DNA of 64,000 bases from Mucilaginibacter yixingensis. GTDB lineage: Bacteria; Bacteroidota; Bacteroidia; Sphingobacteriales; Sphingobacteriaceae. The position numbers were made by a program, and so were the translations under genes. Under the pieces are notes generated by a model. It was not told the DNA's origin. It saw only the letters and a program-made list of their open reading frames with translations, and did not search any database. How positions within the stretch are numbered: the first letter of the stretch is position 1; each line of letters starts with the position of its first letter. This document shows positions 53,801-61,723 of this stretch, piece after piece. Location of the stretch: assembly GCF_041080815.1 (NCBI RefSeq), contig NZ_CP160205.1, forward strand, positions 124,001 to 188,000, in the 5' to 3' direction.

Positions 53801-53894
53801 GAAAAGGCTCTGCATAAAGAAGAATGGATTTTATTAAAGCAGTATTTTGTATGATTTTAAAGTAATCCAGGTTTAAACATTTAATTTATAAAAA

Positions 53895-54098
53895 GTGGAA
53901 CAGGGTTCTAAAAAGAAGGACGGGTATTACATATGGGGACTATTCTATTATGAGGAAAATAATAAGAGCTTAATTGTTCGTAGTCCGAATGATCGATATA
54001 CATTAAACTTCGCAAACAAATGGTCATATGTTTTAGAGGTTTTATTTTTTATAGTTCTTATAATGAATATTCTAGCCGCTTTCAGAGTTGTCAAATAG
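53895..54098 (+). CDS. Small DUF5808-like membrane protein, first cassette gene
   Basis: A 67-aa protein from GTG 53895. The pattern YYIWGLFYYEENNKSLIVRS, then YTLNFANKWS matches the DUF5808 domain (W-G-x-F-Y-Y ... TLNF), followed by one membrane helix (about residues 45-63). Function unknown. It is followed 19 bp later by repeat B. DUF5808 proteins are usually longer multi-pass proteins, so this is a minimal form. Confidence 0.6.
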   Translation: MEQGSKKKDGYYIWGLFYYEENNKSLIVRSPNDRYTLNFANKWSYVLEVLFFIVLIMNILAAFRVVK

Positions 54099-54116
54099 GA
54101 ATGATAACCCTGGCTT

Positions 54117-54262
54117 CCCCCCCCGTAACTGGCGCAGGTGCTAGACTACATGCGCCTTAACATTATGTAAAGGTTGAATTAGTATCCTTCCATTTGCTAA
54201 GTATGTAGCATAAGGCACAAGTAAGCCGCCTTTGTGCCCGCTGTATACTAGCGCCAGTAAGA
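54117..54262 (+). repeat. Cassette-type palindromic repeat B
   Basis: Begins CCCCCCCCGTAACTGGCGCA and ends ACTAGCGCCAGTAAGAG; its left end is shared with copy E, its middle (TTGAATTAGTATCCTTC and GGCACAAGTA) with E and, in part, D. About 146 bp, 19 bp after the DUF5808-like gene. Confidence 0.8.
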
Positions 54263-54343
54263 GCGCAATGCATAACAAAGGAAATATTAGGCTAAATTCA
54301 ACTGCCCGGTATGGATTAGTTATATTTTGGAAAACTAATTGAA

Positions 54344-55066
54344 ATGAAAATATTCTTTATTCTTGCTTTACTTTTTAAATTAACCTATTGCTTCGCAAAT
54401 AACAGTTTTAAAGGACGTGTGGTTGAAACTTTCAGTAATAATAAGCTTGTAAAAAGGCAATATTTTCTCAAAAATCAAAACATTTATGCTATAGTCACTT
54501 TTGATAACAACGGTTCTACAAGAATAAGACCCGTTGACTCAATATTTTTCAAGTACAATATTTCTGATAATTTAATTGGAGTAATTGTTTATAATTACTC
54601 TAAAAGAGGTTTTACAAGAACGTCAAACATAGGTTTGGAGGAGTATTATAAAAGGATTTATTATAGATTCTGTATTCCGATATTAAAAGACGGCGAAATT
54701 TTTAGAGATATCTTAAACGATTTTTGCATTATTAACAACGCGGTATTATCTGATGGCAGAAGCACACAAGATTCAAAACAAATTTACCATAAAGGAAAAT
54801 TGAACATTACTGAGTTTTCTGATTTGGACTCAAAATTTGCTGGTTTAGCCTTCGACGTACAAATGTATTTTTATAACCGTACTTTAAATTCATTTCGTTT
54901 TATTACTGAGAATAATTACTTGAAATCTGAAGATTATTATTTTGAAAATGGGGTATTCAAAAGATCATTTCATTATAGATATGGAAAGATAACGGAGATT
55001 ATAAACCTCATAACTACAAGAGAAATTAAAACGAAAGAGATTCAACAATTTCGATATAGACAATGA
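54344..55066 (+). CDS. Exported protein of unknown function, second cassette gene
   Basis: A 240-aa protein with a signal peptide (MKIFFILALLFKLTYCFA). The mature part is rich in Asn, Tyr and Lys, with many short beta-like segments (DNNGSTRIRPV, YYFENGVFKRSFHYRYG) reminiscent of YD/MORN-like strand repeats. No family recognised. The DNA is much more AT-rich than the flanking housekeeping genes. Its stop codon is 3-4 bp from repeat C. Confidence 0.65.
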   Translation: MKIFFILALLFKLTYCFANNSFKGRVVETFSNNKLVKRQYFLKNQNIYAIVTFDNNGSTRIRPVDSIFFKYNISDNLIGVIVYNYSKRGFTRTSNIGLEEYYKRIYYRFCIPILKDGEIFRDILNDFCIINNAVLSDGRSTQDSKQIYHKGKLNITEFSDLDSKFAGLAFDVQMYFYNRTLNSFRFITENNYLKSEDYYFENGVFKRSFHYRYGKITEIINLITTREIKTKEIQQFRYRQ

Positions 55067-55069
55067 TTC

Positions 55070-55098
55070 TTTACTAGCGCCAGTTGGAGGGGGAGGGG
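55070..55098 (+). repeat. Cassette-type repeat C, right end only
   Basis: TCTTTACTAGCGCCAGTTGG followed by a G-rich tail. It corresponds to the last 30 bases of the full copies, and follows the stop codon of the preceding gene directly. Confidence 0.65.
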
Positions 55099-55160
55099 CA
55101 TAATACAAATACTACCGATATTTGGAGTAAATAAATAGCTGTCTTCAAGTCATTAAGCGC

Positions 55161-55550
55161 ATGAGAAAATCATTTATAATTTTCATCTTGTTTTTAACAG
55201 CATGTAGTTCAAATTTCCCCGAACAAATGAAAGCGGAATCGCTCGTTAAAATAAAGTTGCATAGTTTCAATAATTCTAATAACTACAAAATAATATCGTT
55301 TAAGTCTTTCCATCCCAACTATACTACTTTTGAGGATGATATAAACTATAATAAGTACAAAACAATTCCTTCCAAGTTAGATAGCATAAAAAGAAACTAT
55401 AAGCCATTTATAGCTGGTTGGGTAATGTATGTGAGATTTAGCGGATATGATGAACATGGAAAGTTTGGAACACATACGTATCAATGCGCGTTTAATAGCA
55501 AACTATCGAAGATAGTCGTTTCAATAGAAGTTGATGGGATGTCAATATGA
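55161..55550 (+). CDS. Small lipoprotein of unknown function, third cassette gene
   Basis: A 129-aa protein with a lipoprotein signal MRKSFIIFILFLTACSSNFP (Cys15). The mature region has no motif I know; a central KPFIAGWVMYVRFSGYDEHG, then KFGTHTYQC segment looks like beta strands. AT-rich. It is followed by repeat D after only 2 bp. Confidence 0.65.
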   Translation: MRKSFIIFILFLTACSSNFPEQMKAESLVKIKLHSFNNSNNYKIISFKSFHPNYTTFEDDINYNKYKTIPSKLDSIKRNYKPFIAGWVMYVRFSGYDEHGKFGTHTYQCAFNSKLSKIVVSIEVDGMSI

Positions 55551-55552
55551 AC

Positions 55553-55719
55553 AACGCCTGTTTTCGCAAGTATGCAGCGTTGGTAATGAGGGCTAGAGTA
55601 CTTGTGCCTTAAACATTATGTAAAGTTTGAATTAGCCTTATGCTATTTGCAGAGCAGGTAGTATAAGCCATATGTATGGCACGCTTTTACCAGAGCTGCA
55701 TACTCGCACCAGTTGGGGG
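55553..55719 (+). repeat. Cassette-type palindromic repeat D
   Basis: 167 bp. Left GCAAGTATGCAGCGTTGG and right GAGCTGCATACTCGC are inverted (12 of 13 bases in the core). Internal GAGGGCTAGAG, CTTGTGCCTTAAA and TTTGAATTAG match copy E. It ends CACCAGTTGGGGG. Confidence 0.8.
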
Positions 55720-55772
55720 ATTAATAGGGCACATAATTCTATAAATAGTTACTATCTGCATGATATGAAAAA

Positions 55773-56933
55773 ATGAAACATTATCTGATTATAAGCTTAG
55801 TTGGTACCGTATTCCTTTTTGTGGCATGTCAGCGGCATACAAAGCCCCATTCATTGCTTTTTTTGGGTGCAAATACGCTGAATATTGATTCAATTATTGG
55901 TGTTGATCGCAAGGTCATTGATATCAAAGTAACAAACGATACCGCTATTGTGAGATTAAAAGGGAATAATAATGGTTCGGGAGAGTTTGTATTGATAGAT
56001 TTAAAAAAAGGTAATATTTTATCAAGAAAGCGAATTTCGGAATTAGAGGGGATAATATTTGATTACTTGAATGGTCGGTTAATATATCTTTCAATGGTAA
56101 GGCCTGATTTGCTTTATCAATGGCGAGCTGGTAGCAATAAAGTTATTACATATAAATTAGACGAGCAGGGCGTTTTTTCATCGACGGATGTAATACAAAA
56201 TCGCACTCAGACCTTTTTTATTGGGAATCTATATCGCGTTAGCTTAATGAAAAACAATAATGCAGACTTTTTTCTTAAGGGTAATTTGAATGGAGCTCTT
56301 AACGAAATTGCTAATACGATTTCTATTCCAGTGTCTGATACTCTAAACGTGTTATCAGGAGGAGTCACTGGACCTAATTCAGGTTATTTGCTAGCGATAG
56401 ATAACAGTAATAGCATCCGATGGAGAATAAAAACCAACATAGTAAAGTCAAGGAATAAATTGCAAATTTTTAATTATTCAAACTTCTTTTTGGTTTGCAA
56501 TGATTACTCTGTTTACGTCTTAAGAAAGAGTGACGGTTCAACTACTTTCGAAAAAACATTTAATAAAGAGATTAACAAAGTTTTGGCATCGGGTGACCAG
56601 GTTGCTATTGTTTTTTTATCCAATAATCAGATTTTTAGCCCCATTTCTTTAAATCATAAACTGTCCGTTGTTTCATTAAAGATTCCAGAATTTAAATTGG
56701 AACTAAGTTACGAAGCCAAGTTAAGAGGGGATGTCAACATTGCATTAAGTAATGACAAGTTGATATTAACTGATGAAAATACTTACCAAGTATTTAGTAT
56801 AAATGAAAAAAAAGTCCTAAAAAAGATAAGCTTTTCTCCTAACGAATCAAAAATATACAGGTTTAAAAATATTTTGGATTCTCATACCCTTAAATCGTAT
56901 AGATATAGTTATAACGGCATGCTTTGTTGGTAG
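55773..56933 (+). CDS. Lipoprotein with beta-propeller-like repeats, fourth cassette gene
   Basis: A 386-aa protein with a lipoprotein signal (lipobox LFVAC, Cys19). The mature region has blade-like units of about 40-45 residues with hydrophobic strands (e.g. FLVCNDYSVYVLRKSDGSTT, VAIVFLSNNQ, IALSNDKLILTDENTYQVFS), like a PQQ/quinoprotein-type propeller. I infer a ligand- or protein-binding propeller facing the periplasm. AT-rich; repeat E begins four bases after its stop codon. Confidence 0.65.
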   Translation: MKHYLIISLVGTVFLFVACQRHTKPHSLLFLGANTLNIDSIIGVDRKVIDIKVTNDTAIVRLKGNNNGSGEFVLIDLKKGNILSRKRISELEGIIFDYLNGRLIYLSMVRPDLLYQWRAGSNKVITYKLDEQGVFSSTDVIQNRTQTFFIGNLYRVSLMKNNNADFFLKGNLNGALNEIANTISIPVSDTLNVLSGGVTGPNSGYLLAIDNSNSIRWRIKTNIVKSRNKLQIFNYSNFFLVCNDYSVYVLRKSDGSTTFEKTFNKEINKVLASGDQVAIVFLSNNQIFSPISLNHKLSVVSLKIPEFKLELSYEAKLRGDVNIALSNDKLILTDENTYQVFSINEKKVLKKISFSPNESKIYRFKNILDSHTLKSYRYSYNGMLCW

Positions 56934-56937
56934 CTTG

Positions 56938-57100
56938 CCCCCGTAACTGGCGCAGGTATGCAGCGTTGGCCATGAGGGCTAGAGCACTTGTGCCTTAAAA
57001 TAAGTTTGAATTAGTATCCTTCTATTTGCAAAGCATGTAGCACATGGCACAAGTAGGCGCGCTTTTACCCACGCTGCATACTTGCGCAAGTTGTGGGGGG
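56938..57100 (+). repeat. Cassette-type palindromic repeat E (most complete)
   Basis: 163 bp. Outer arm GCGCAGGTATGCAGCGT pairs with ACGCTGCATACTTGCGC (16 of 17); CCCCC and GGGGG lie outside; an inner CTTGTGCC pairs with GGCACAAG. Middle loop about 50 bp. This two-step stem is the best model of the family. Confidence 0.85.
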
Positions 57101-57152
57101 ACTGTTTAATCCACCTGTTAGAAATCCTACACCCCGTAAAAGAAATTAATTT

Positions 57153-57383
57153 ATGGATTCATCAATTTTAATTTTCGTTGATTTTAATAACTCTGATCCT
57201 GGGGGCCGTGTCAGATTGAATACAACTGGAACATTAAACGATCTTAAAACTAATAATATTAAACTTCATACCGGGCTCGTACTAAATTTAACAGATCAAG
57301 ATGAATTGAGTACTACCGGTATTGTAGAGTATTCCGAGGAGGAGACAATATGGGTTGCGAAAATAGACTGGTCAAGCTTTTAA
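57153..57383 (+). CDS. Small acidic protein of unknown function, fifth cassette gene
   Basis: A 76-aa soluble protein, MDSSILIFVDFNNSDPGGRV at the start, then RLNTTGTLNDL and ending IVEYSEEETIWVAKIDWSSF. It looks like a compact beta barrel of the SH3-like kind (LHTGLVLNL... GIVEYSEEE...WVAKIDW). Family not recognised. Repeat F follows. Confidence 0.6.
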   Translation: MDSSILIFVDFNNSDPGGRVRLNTTGTLNDLKTNNIKLHTGLVLNLTDQDELSTTGIVEYSEEETIWVAKIDWSSF

Positions 57384-57407
57384 AAAAAAGCTACAACCTA
57401 AATTTAG

Positions 57408-57588
57408 CCCCCCCCCCCTCCCGATCTCGTGAGTTTATAAGCTCATAGAGTACACATAACACAGGTTTTTCTATTACCTGAGCCTAGCCGCAAGCTGGGC
57501 TTTTCTGTAGGCTTTCCTGGCTTTATAACGGGTAGGGCGCAAGTACGCCACGCCTTTTCCTGCGCTGCATACTTGCGCAAGTAGGGGG
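57408..57588 (+). repeat. Cassette-type palindromic repeat F (divergent left half)
   Basis: Begins with a run of eleven C at 57408-57418 and ends GCTGCATACTTGCGCAAGTA followed by GGGGG. The right 55 bases match A, D and E; the left half is different. 181 bp. The gap 57384-57648 holds nothing else. Confidence 0.7.
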
Positions 57589-57648
57589 AAACCTGGTGGC
57601 AACGATAGCCCCCACGCTACCGCAAGCACTACTATAAACCCATTACTT

Positions 57649-58842
57649 TCAATCAAACCCTAGTATTTCTTCTTTGAAGTTTAGCCATTTGGTTGTGCTG
57701 GTATAACTCGAGTTTACATAATAGGGATCCTGGACTCCGTACGGTGATTCAAACTCCCATAGCCTTGGTGCTGGCGTGACGGCAGTGCTATAGTTTGACG
57801 TGTGGGTTTCTGAAACGTCTTTAAAAGAAACTGTAATTTTTGATCTCAGCGGGATACCGTAATACTTCATTGGTTTTTCTTCGGTAAATTTGTCAAGTGC
57901 ATTTTGCAAAGCCTGTCTCAATGCCGGATCATTATTTCCAATTATTTCAGGATTGGTAAACCGGCCGTCTTTCTCCAGTATGAAGCTTACTTTGGCCGTG
58001 TCTAATGCTGATATTTTTATATTCGCGTTATTGGGTATCTTAAAATTGGCGCGTAACTTCCTAATAAACCTGAATGGGTCACTATTTACAGATGATTGAT
58101 CTATGTATTCTTTAAATGGATACTGTTTCCCAAACTTGTCATACCCCGTCCCTGAAATAAGTTTGCCTTTTCTATAGATATAAGTGTATTTTATTGAATC
58201 GGCCTCAAATGTTTCCCCATGCCACTCGCCGTCAGGAAGCTCGTTATTAATGGGGCCTTGAATCATTGGTCTAAACTTATCATCGTATATAATCCATTGT
58301 CCGTTGCCTTTTTTACATATAAGTGATCCATTATTATCATAACATTCCCAATAGGTCCCATCGGCAGGCAAATATTGGCCAAATTTTCTGCTGCAGTATG
58401 CTCTTCCGTTAGGGTAAAAGAAATACCCCAGTCCATCTTTCATTCCGTTTATGTAATGTAGATAACACCTCCTCTTGCCATCAGGATAAAAGGCAATAAA
58501 GTCACCATCTAGTATCGTTAGTTTGGATTGGTTGTATCGTGATAAGCTGTACGATCCGATGAAATTAACTTTTCCATCGCTATAAAATTGCGTTACAGGT
58601 ATGATGTTTTTGGCTTCGTTAGCCGGGTACATGACCTTTACAAAGTCAGCACTGTCGGCAGTGCTGACTTTGTAAACATTATTGTCTATTGATGATACCT
58701 TATAAAATGAATAGGTAGTATCCTTATACTGACATAAAGCCGTTCCTGTAAACAGGAACAATATTAAGTGACAGAATAAAATACTTTTGAGAATAACTCC
58801 CAATAGAGAGGGATGATCTGGTTTAGGTAGGTTTTTCAACAT
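57649..58842 (-). CDS. Exported MORN-repeat protein with TonB-C-like domain
   Basis: A 397-aa protein on the minus strand with an uncleaved or unusual signal region (hydrophobic segment at about residues 14-36, then ALCQ). Residues about 85-225 carry MORN/YwqK-like repeats (GDFIAFYPDGKRRCYLHYIN, DGLGYFFYPNGRAYC, DGEWHGETFEADS). The last 110 residues (ISALDTAKVSFILEKDGRFT, IPLRSKITVSF) look like a TonB C-terminal domain. Such proteins occur beside toxin/immunity genes in Bacteroidota. It faces the cassette array and lies next to tRNA-Ser. Confidence 0.75.
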   Translation of the reverse strand: MLKNLPKPDHPSLLGVILKSILFCHLILFLFTGTALCQYKDTTYSFYKVSSIDNNVYKVSTADSADFVKVMYPANEAKNIIPVTQFYSDGKVNFIGSYSLSRYNQSKLTILDGDFIAFYPDGKRRCYLHYINGMKDGLGYFFYPNGRAYCSRKFGQYLPADGTYWECYDNNGSLICKKGNGQWIIYDDKFRPMIQGPINNELPDGEWHGETFEADSIKYTYIYRKGKLISGTGYDKFGKQYPFKEYIDQSSVNSDPFRFIRKLRANFKIPNNANIKISALDTAKVSFILEKDGRFTNPEIIGNNDPALRQALQNALDKFTEEKPMKYYGIPLRSKITVSFKDVSETHTSNYSTAVTPAPRLWEFESPYGVQDPYYVNSSYTSTTKWLNFKEEILGFD

Positions 58843-58921
58843 ATTCTGCGATCTAAGACATTAAGCGCCGGGCCTAAAAACAGAAAGGTATTCTTTAATG
58901 GAACACCTTTCTGTTTTTTAG

Positions 58922-59009
58922 CGGAGAGGGAGGGATTCGAACCCTCGATACGCTTTTGACATATACACACTTTCCAGGCGTGCTCTTTCGACCACTCAGA
59001 CACCTCTCC
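58922..59009 (-). tRNA. tRNA-Ser (anticodon GGA)
   Basis: On the minus strand the acceptor stem GGAGAGG pairs with CCTCTCC (discriminator G). The anticodon loop CCTGGAAAG contains GGA, and a long variable arm and GGGTTCGAATCCC T-arm are present. No CCA is encoded. It borders the small-gene array side; tRNA genes are frequent insertion points. Confidence 0.95.
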
Positions 59010-59059
59010 TTGTAAAAATCGGATTGCAAAAGTAATATAATAAGCCATTACCCCGAAAT

Positions 59060-59088
59060 AAAAAAACGCCCATAGCGGGCGCTTTTTT
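59060..59088. terminator. Bidirectional terminator between tRNA-Ser and the secreted protein gene
   Basis: AAAAAAACGCCC-ATAG-CGGGCGCTTTTTT: stem CGCCC/GGGCG with A- and T-runs. Confidence 0.85.
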
Positions 59089-59122
59089 CACAAACTTAAC
59101 ATATAAATCAAACGGCTAAATA

Positions 59123-59443
59123 TTAGTAACGGCGGCCGTTATGTTTTGCGCGGTAAATGGCGCGGCTGTTCCGGTTTTCCATCCGTGTAATGTGGCGGCG
59201 CTCACGCGCGCTAACGTATCCGTCGCGGCGGGCATTGTGCTTTGCCATGGCAATGCGGCGCTCGTTGTTACGCAGGTGTGTGGCCTCACGATGGGTAATC
59301 TCTCCGCTCCGTACGCCCTGGTTAATCCGGTGATCTTCCGCGTGCTGGCGTTGGTTAATGTATGGGGTGTGCGTTTGTGCACTGGCTATAGAGGCGGTGG
59401 CTAAAACGGCCACCAAAACGGCTCCAAATATTTTAAGTTTCAT
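59123..59443 (-). CDS. Small basic secreted protein
   Basis: A 106-aa protein with a signal peptide ending SIASAQT. The mature part is very rich in Arg, His and Asn, helical (RIAMAKHNARRDGYVSARER), with the recurring pattern NQRQ...RINQGVRSGEITHREA that I have seen in other Bacteroidota secreted proteins; function unknown. Its terminator is at 59060. Confidence 0.75.
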   Translation of the reverse strand: MKLKIFGAVLVAVLATASIASAQTHTPYINQRQHAEDHRINQGVRSGEITHREATHLRNNERRIAMAKHNARRDGYVSARERRHITRMENRNSRAIYRAKHNGRRY

Positions 59444-59514
59444 TATCTTCTGGTTTTTATATAATAGAGCGATAAAAAAAGAAAGGGTTTAAACGCAGAT
59501 CGGTTTTTTTAACT

Positions 59515-59522
59515 TATGTTTG
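59515..59522 (+). promoter_or_regulatory. -7 promoter element of the polyprenyl synthetase gene (TATGTTTG)
   Basis: Exact TAnnTTTG, 40 bp before ATG 59562. It overlaps the upstream TTG at 59520, which argues for the later start. Confidence 0.55.
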
Positions 59523-59561
59523 CCCCCATTAAACGAAACTAAGTACTTAGGTTCCCTGCAA

Positions 59562-60533
59562 ATGCTGAGCATCAACGAGATTAAAAAACCCATTGCTGCC
59601 GATATAGAGGTTTTTGAAGAGCGCTTTAAAGGCGCCATGCAAAGCTCAGTCCCGCTGTTGGATAGAATTACCCATTACATTGTAAAGCGTAAAGGCAAGC
59701 AGATCAGGCCCATGTTTGTGTTCTTTTCTGCCAGCTTGTGCGGCGGCATTACAGAGGCCACCCACCGTGGTGCTGCCCTGGTAGAACTGCTGCATACAGC
59801 CACCCTGGTGCATGACGACGTGGTAGACAACTCCTACCAACGCCGTGGCTTCTTCTCTATCAACGCCTTGTGGAAAAACAAAATAGCCGTACTGGTGGGC
59901 GATTACCTGCTGTCTAAAGGCCTGCTGCTATCTATCGAGCATCAGGATTTTGATATCCTGCGTATCGTGTCTGAAGCTGTGAAGCAGATGAGTGAGGGCG
60001 AGTTGCTGCAGGTAGAAAAAGTGCGCCGCATGGATGTAGATGAGCCGGTGTATTATGATGTGATCCGCCAGAAAACGGCTTCATTAATTGCCTCTTGCTG
60101 TGCCTGTGGGGCCGCGTCTGCAGGAGCCGACGCAGAGACGATTGAGAAAATGCGCCTGTTTGGCGAGAAGATAGGCATCGCTTTCCAGATCAAAGACGAT
60201 ATGTTTGATTTTGGTACCGATGATGTAGGTAAGCCACTGGGCATTGATATCAAAGAAAAGAAAGTTACGCTGCCGCTGATCTACGCGCTCAAAAACTGCG
60301 AGCCGGCTGAACGCAAGCGCATCATCAACCTGGTAAAAAACCATTACGAGGAAAACGATAAGATTGCCGAGATCATCGCCTTTGTAAAACGTACCGGCGG
60401 ACTGGAATATGCCGAAACCCAGATGAAACGCTACCAGGATGATGCCTTTGAAATACTAAACACCTTCCCTCCGGGCGATGCACGCACCGGTTTGGAGCAG
60501 CTGGTAAGATTTACTACAGAAAGAAACAAATAA
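59562..60533 (+). CDS. Polyprenyl synthetase (octaprenyl/solanesyl diphosphate synthase type)
   Basis: A 323-aa trans-prenyltransferase. Aspartate-rich motifs DDVVD (in VHDDVVDNSYQRR) and DDMFD (in IKDDMFDF) are both present. It makes the long prenyl diphosphate for menaquinone side chains. It starts at ATG 59562 (MLSINEIKKPIAAD); the TTG at 59520 sits on the promoter. The next gene begins right after its stop codon. Confidence 0.93.
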   Translation: MLSINEIKKPIAADIEVFEERFKGAMQSSVPLLDRITHYIVKRKGKQIRPMFVFFSASLCGGITEATHRGAALVELLHTATLVHDDVVDNSYQRRGFFSINALWKNKIAVLVGDYLLSKGLLLSIEHQDFDILRIVSEAVKQMSEGELLQVEKVRRMDVDEPVYYDVIRQKTASLIASCCACGAASAGADAETIEKMRLFGEKIGIAFQIKDDMFDFGTDDVGKPLGIDIKEKKVTLPLIYALKNCEPAERKRIINLVKNHYEENDKIAEIIAFVKRTGGLEYAETQMKRYQDDAFEILNTFPPGDARTGLEQLVRFTTERNK

Positions 60534-61586
60534 ATGCCGAGCGAGATACTGTTTATTGGTGGCTTTGTGCTGTTCATCTTTTTTATGATGGCGGCAGATC
60601 TGGGCCTTTTCGGCAAGTCTGAAAAGCCGGTATCACTAAAACAGGCTGGTATTACCAGTGCCATATGGGTGTCGTTTGCGCTGGTGTTTTACGCGCTGAT
60701 CTACAATTACGGTCACCTGCTGCATCATGTAGATAGCTTTGAGCGTCTGCAGCAAATCAACATTGATCACCAGCATCGCCTTCAACTTAACCCGGCCGAT
60801 TTTCAGGGTGGTCTGAAAATGTATCGCAAAAACCTGGCACTGGAGTTTATTACCGGTTATGTGGTAGAGTACGCGCTCTCGGTTGATAACATCTTCGTCA
60901 TCGTGCTCATCTTTACCGCCTTTGCCGTGCAGCAGCGTTATTACCACAAGGTGCTGCTTTGGGGTATTATTGGCGCGGTGGCCATGCGTTTCCTGTTCAT
61001 ATTTGTAGGTGCCGCGCTGATTGCCAAGTTCCATTGGGTGCTCTACCTGTTCGGCGTGTTCCTGGTTTATACCGGGGTAATGATGTTTGTGAACCGCAAT
61101 AAAGAAGATGAGATAGATCCTGAACATCACCCGGTGGTTAAGTTCGCCTCCAAATATTTTGCGGTACACCCCAAATTTGAGGGCGGTAAATTCTTCATCA
61201 AGATCAACAAGAAAAAACTGATCACACCGCTGTTCCTGGTGCTGATGATTATCGAGGTAACCGATCTGATCTTCGCGGTTGACTCTATTCCCGCTATTTT
61301 TTCGGTAACTAAAGATCCTTATATCGTATTCTTCTCCAACATATTTGCCATTATGGGCCTGCGCTCTATGTTCTTCCTGCTGGTGAATATTATTGATAAA
61401 TTCCACTACCTTAAAACCGGTCTGGCCGTGCTGCTGGCCTTTATTGGTGCCAAGATGCTGGTAGGCGAGTATGCCGAGCATATTGGTTTAACCACCTTCC
61501 GTTCGTTACTGGTTATCCTCGGTATTCTGGTGATCAGCGTGGTGGCATCGTTAATGTTTCCACAGAAGAAAGAAACAGCGCACTAG
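60534..61586 (+). CDS. TerC/Alx family integral membrane protein
   Basis: A 350-aa membrane protein with about nine helices. The TerC signature ALSVDNIFVIVLIF (helix 3) and VTDLIFAVDSIPAIFSVT carry the acidic residues that probably bind metal; Alx proteins are linked to Mn2+ export. It starts on the base after the polyprenyl synthetase stop, so both genes form one operon. Confidence 0.93.
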   Translation: MPSEILFIGGFVLFIFFMMAADLGLFGKSEKPVSLKQAGITSAIWVSFALVFYALIYNYGHLLHHVDSFERLQQINIDHQHRLQLNPADFQGGLKMYRKNLALEFITGYVVEYALSVDNIFVIVLIFTAFAVQQRYYHKVLLWGIIGAVAMRFLFIFVGAALIAKFHWVLYLFGVFLVYTGVMMFVNRNKEDEIDPEHHPVVKFASKYFAVHPKFEGGKFFIKINKKKLITPLFLVLMIIEVTDLIFAVDSIPAIFSVTKDPYIVFFSNIFAIMGLRSMFFLLVNIIDKFHYLKTGLAVLLAFIGAKMLVGEYAEHIGLTTFRSLLVILGILVISVVASLMFPQKKETAH

Positions 61587-61592
61587 CAAAGC

Positions 61593-61650
61593 GTCATTGC
61601 GAGGGACGAAGCAATCTCTGCGTAGGATAGTCGAACTTTCTCGTCATCGG
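61593..61650. repeat. Dispersed GTCATTGCGAGG repeat, left half only
   Basis: GTCATTGCGAGGGACGAAGC, then AATCTCTGC, then unrelated sequence; the right half is missing. Confidence 0.6.
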
Positions 61651-61723
61651 GGCGATTCTGGGGTAATTGTAAACGTTGTGTAATGCTGATAATTAACCAG
61701 CCAAAAAACATTAACTTCGTTTT

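Noticed and set aside
53686-57588. The cassette repeats as a CRISPR array
   Set aside because: Units are far too long, spacers are whole genes, and no cas gene is present.
53686-57588. The array as a classical integron
   Set aside because: The layout fits, but the repeat ends do not match RYYYAAC/GTTRRRY exactly and no IntI-like integrase is in the window, so I report only a resemblance.
58836-59048. 70-codon open frame over tRNA-Ser
   Set aside because: Covers the tRNA gene exactly, so it is not a protein.
60636-61481. 281-codon open frame antisense to the TerC gene
   Set aside because: Fully inside a strongly conserved gene, rich in Gln and His as expected from the complement of helix-rich codons; a shadow frame.
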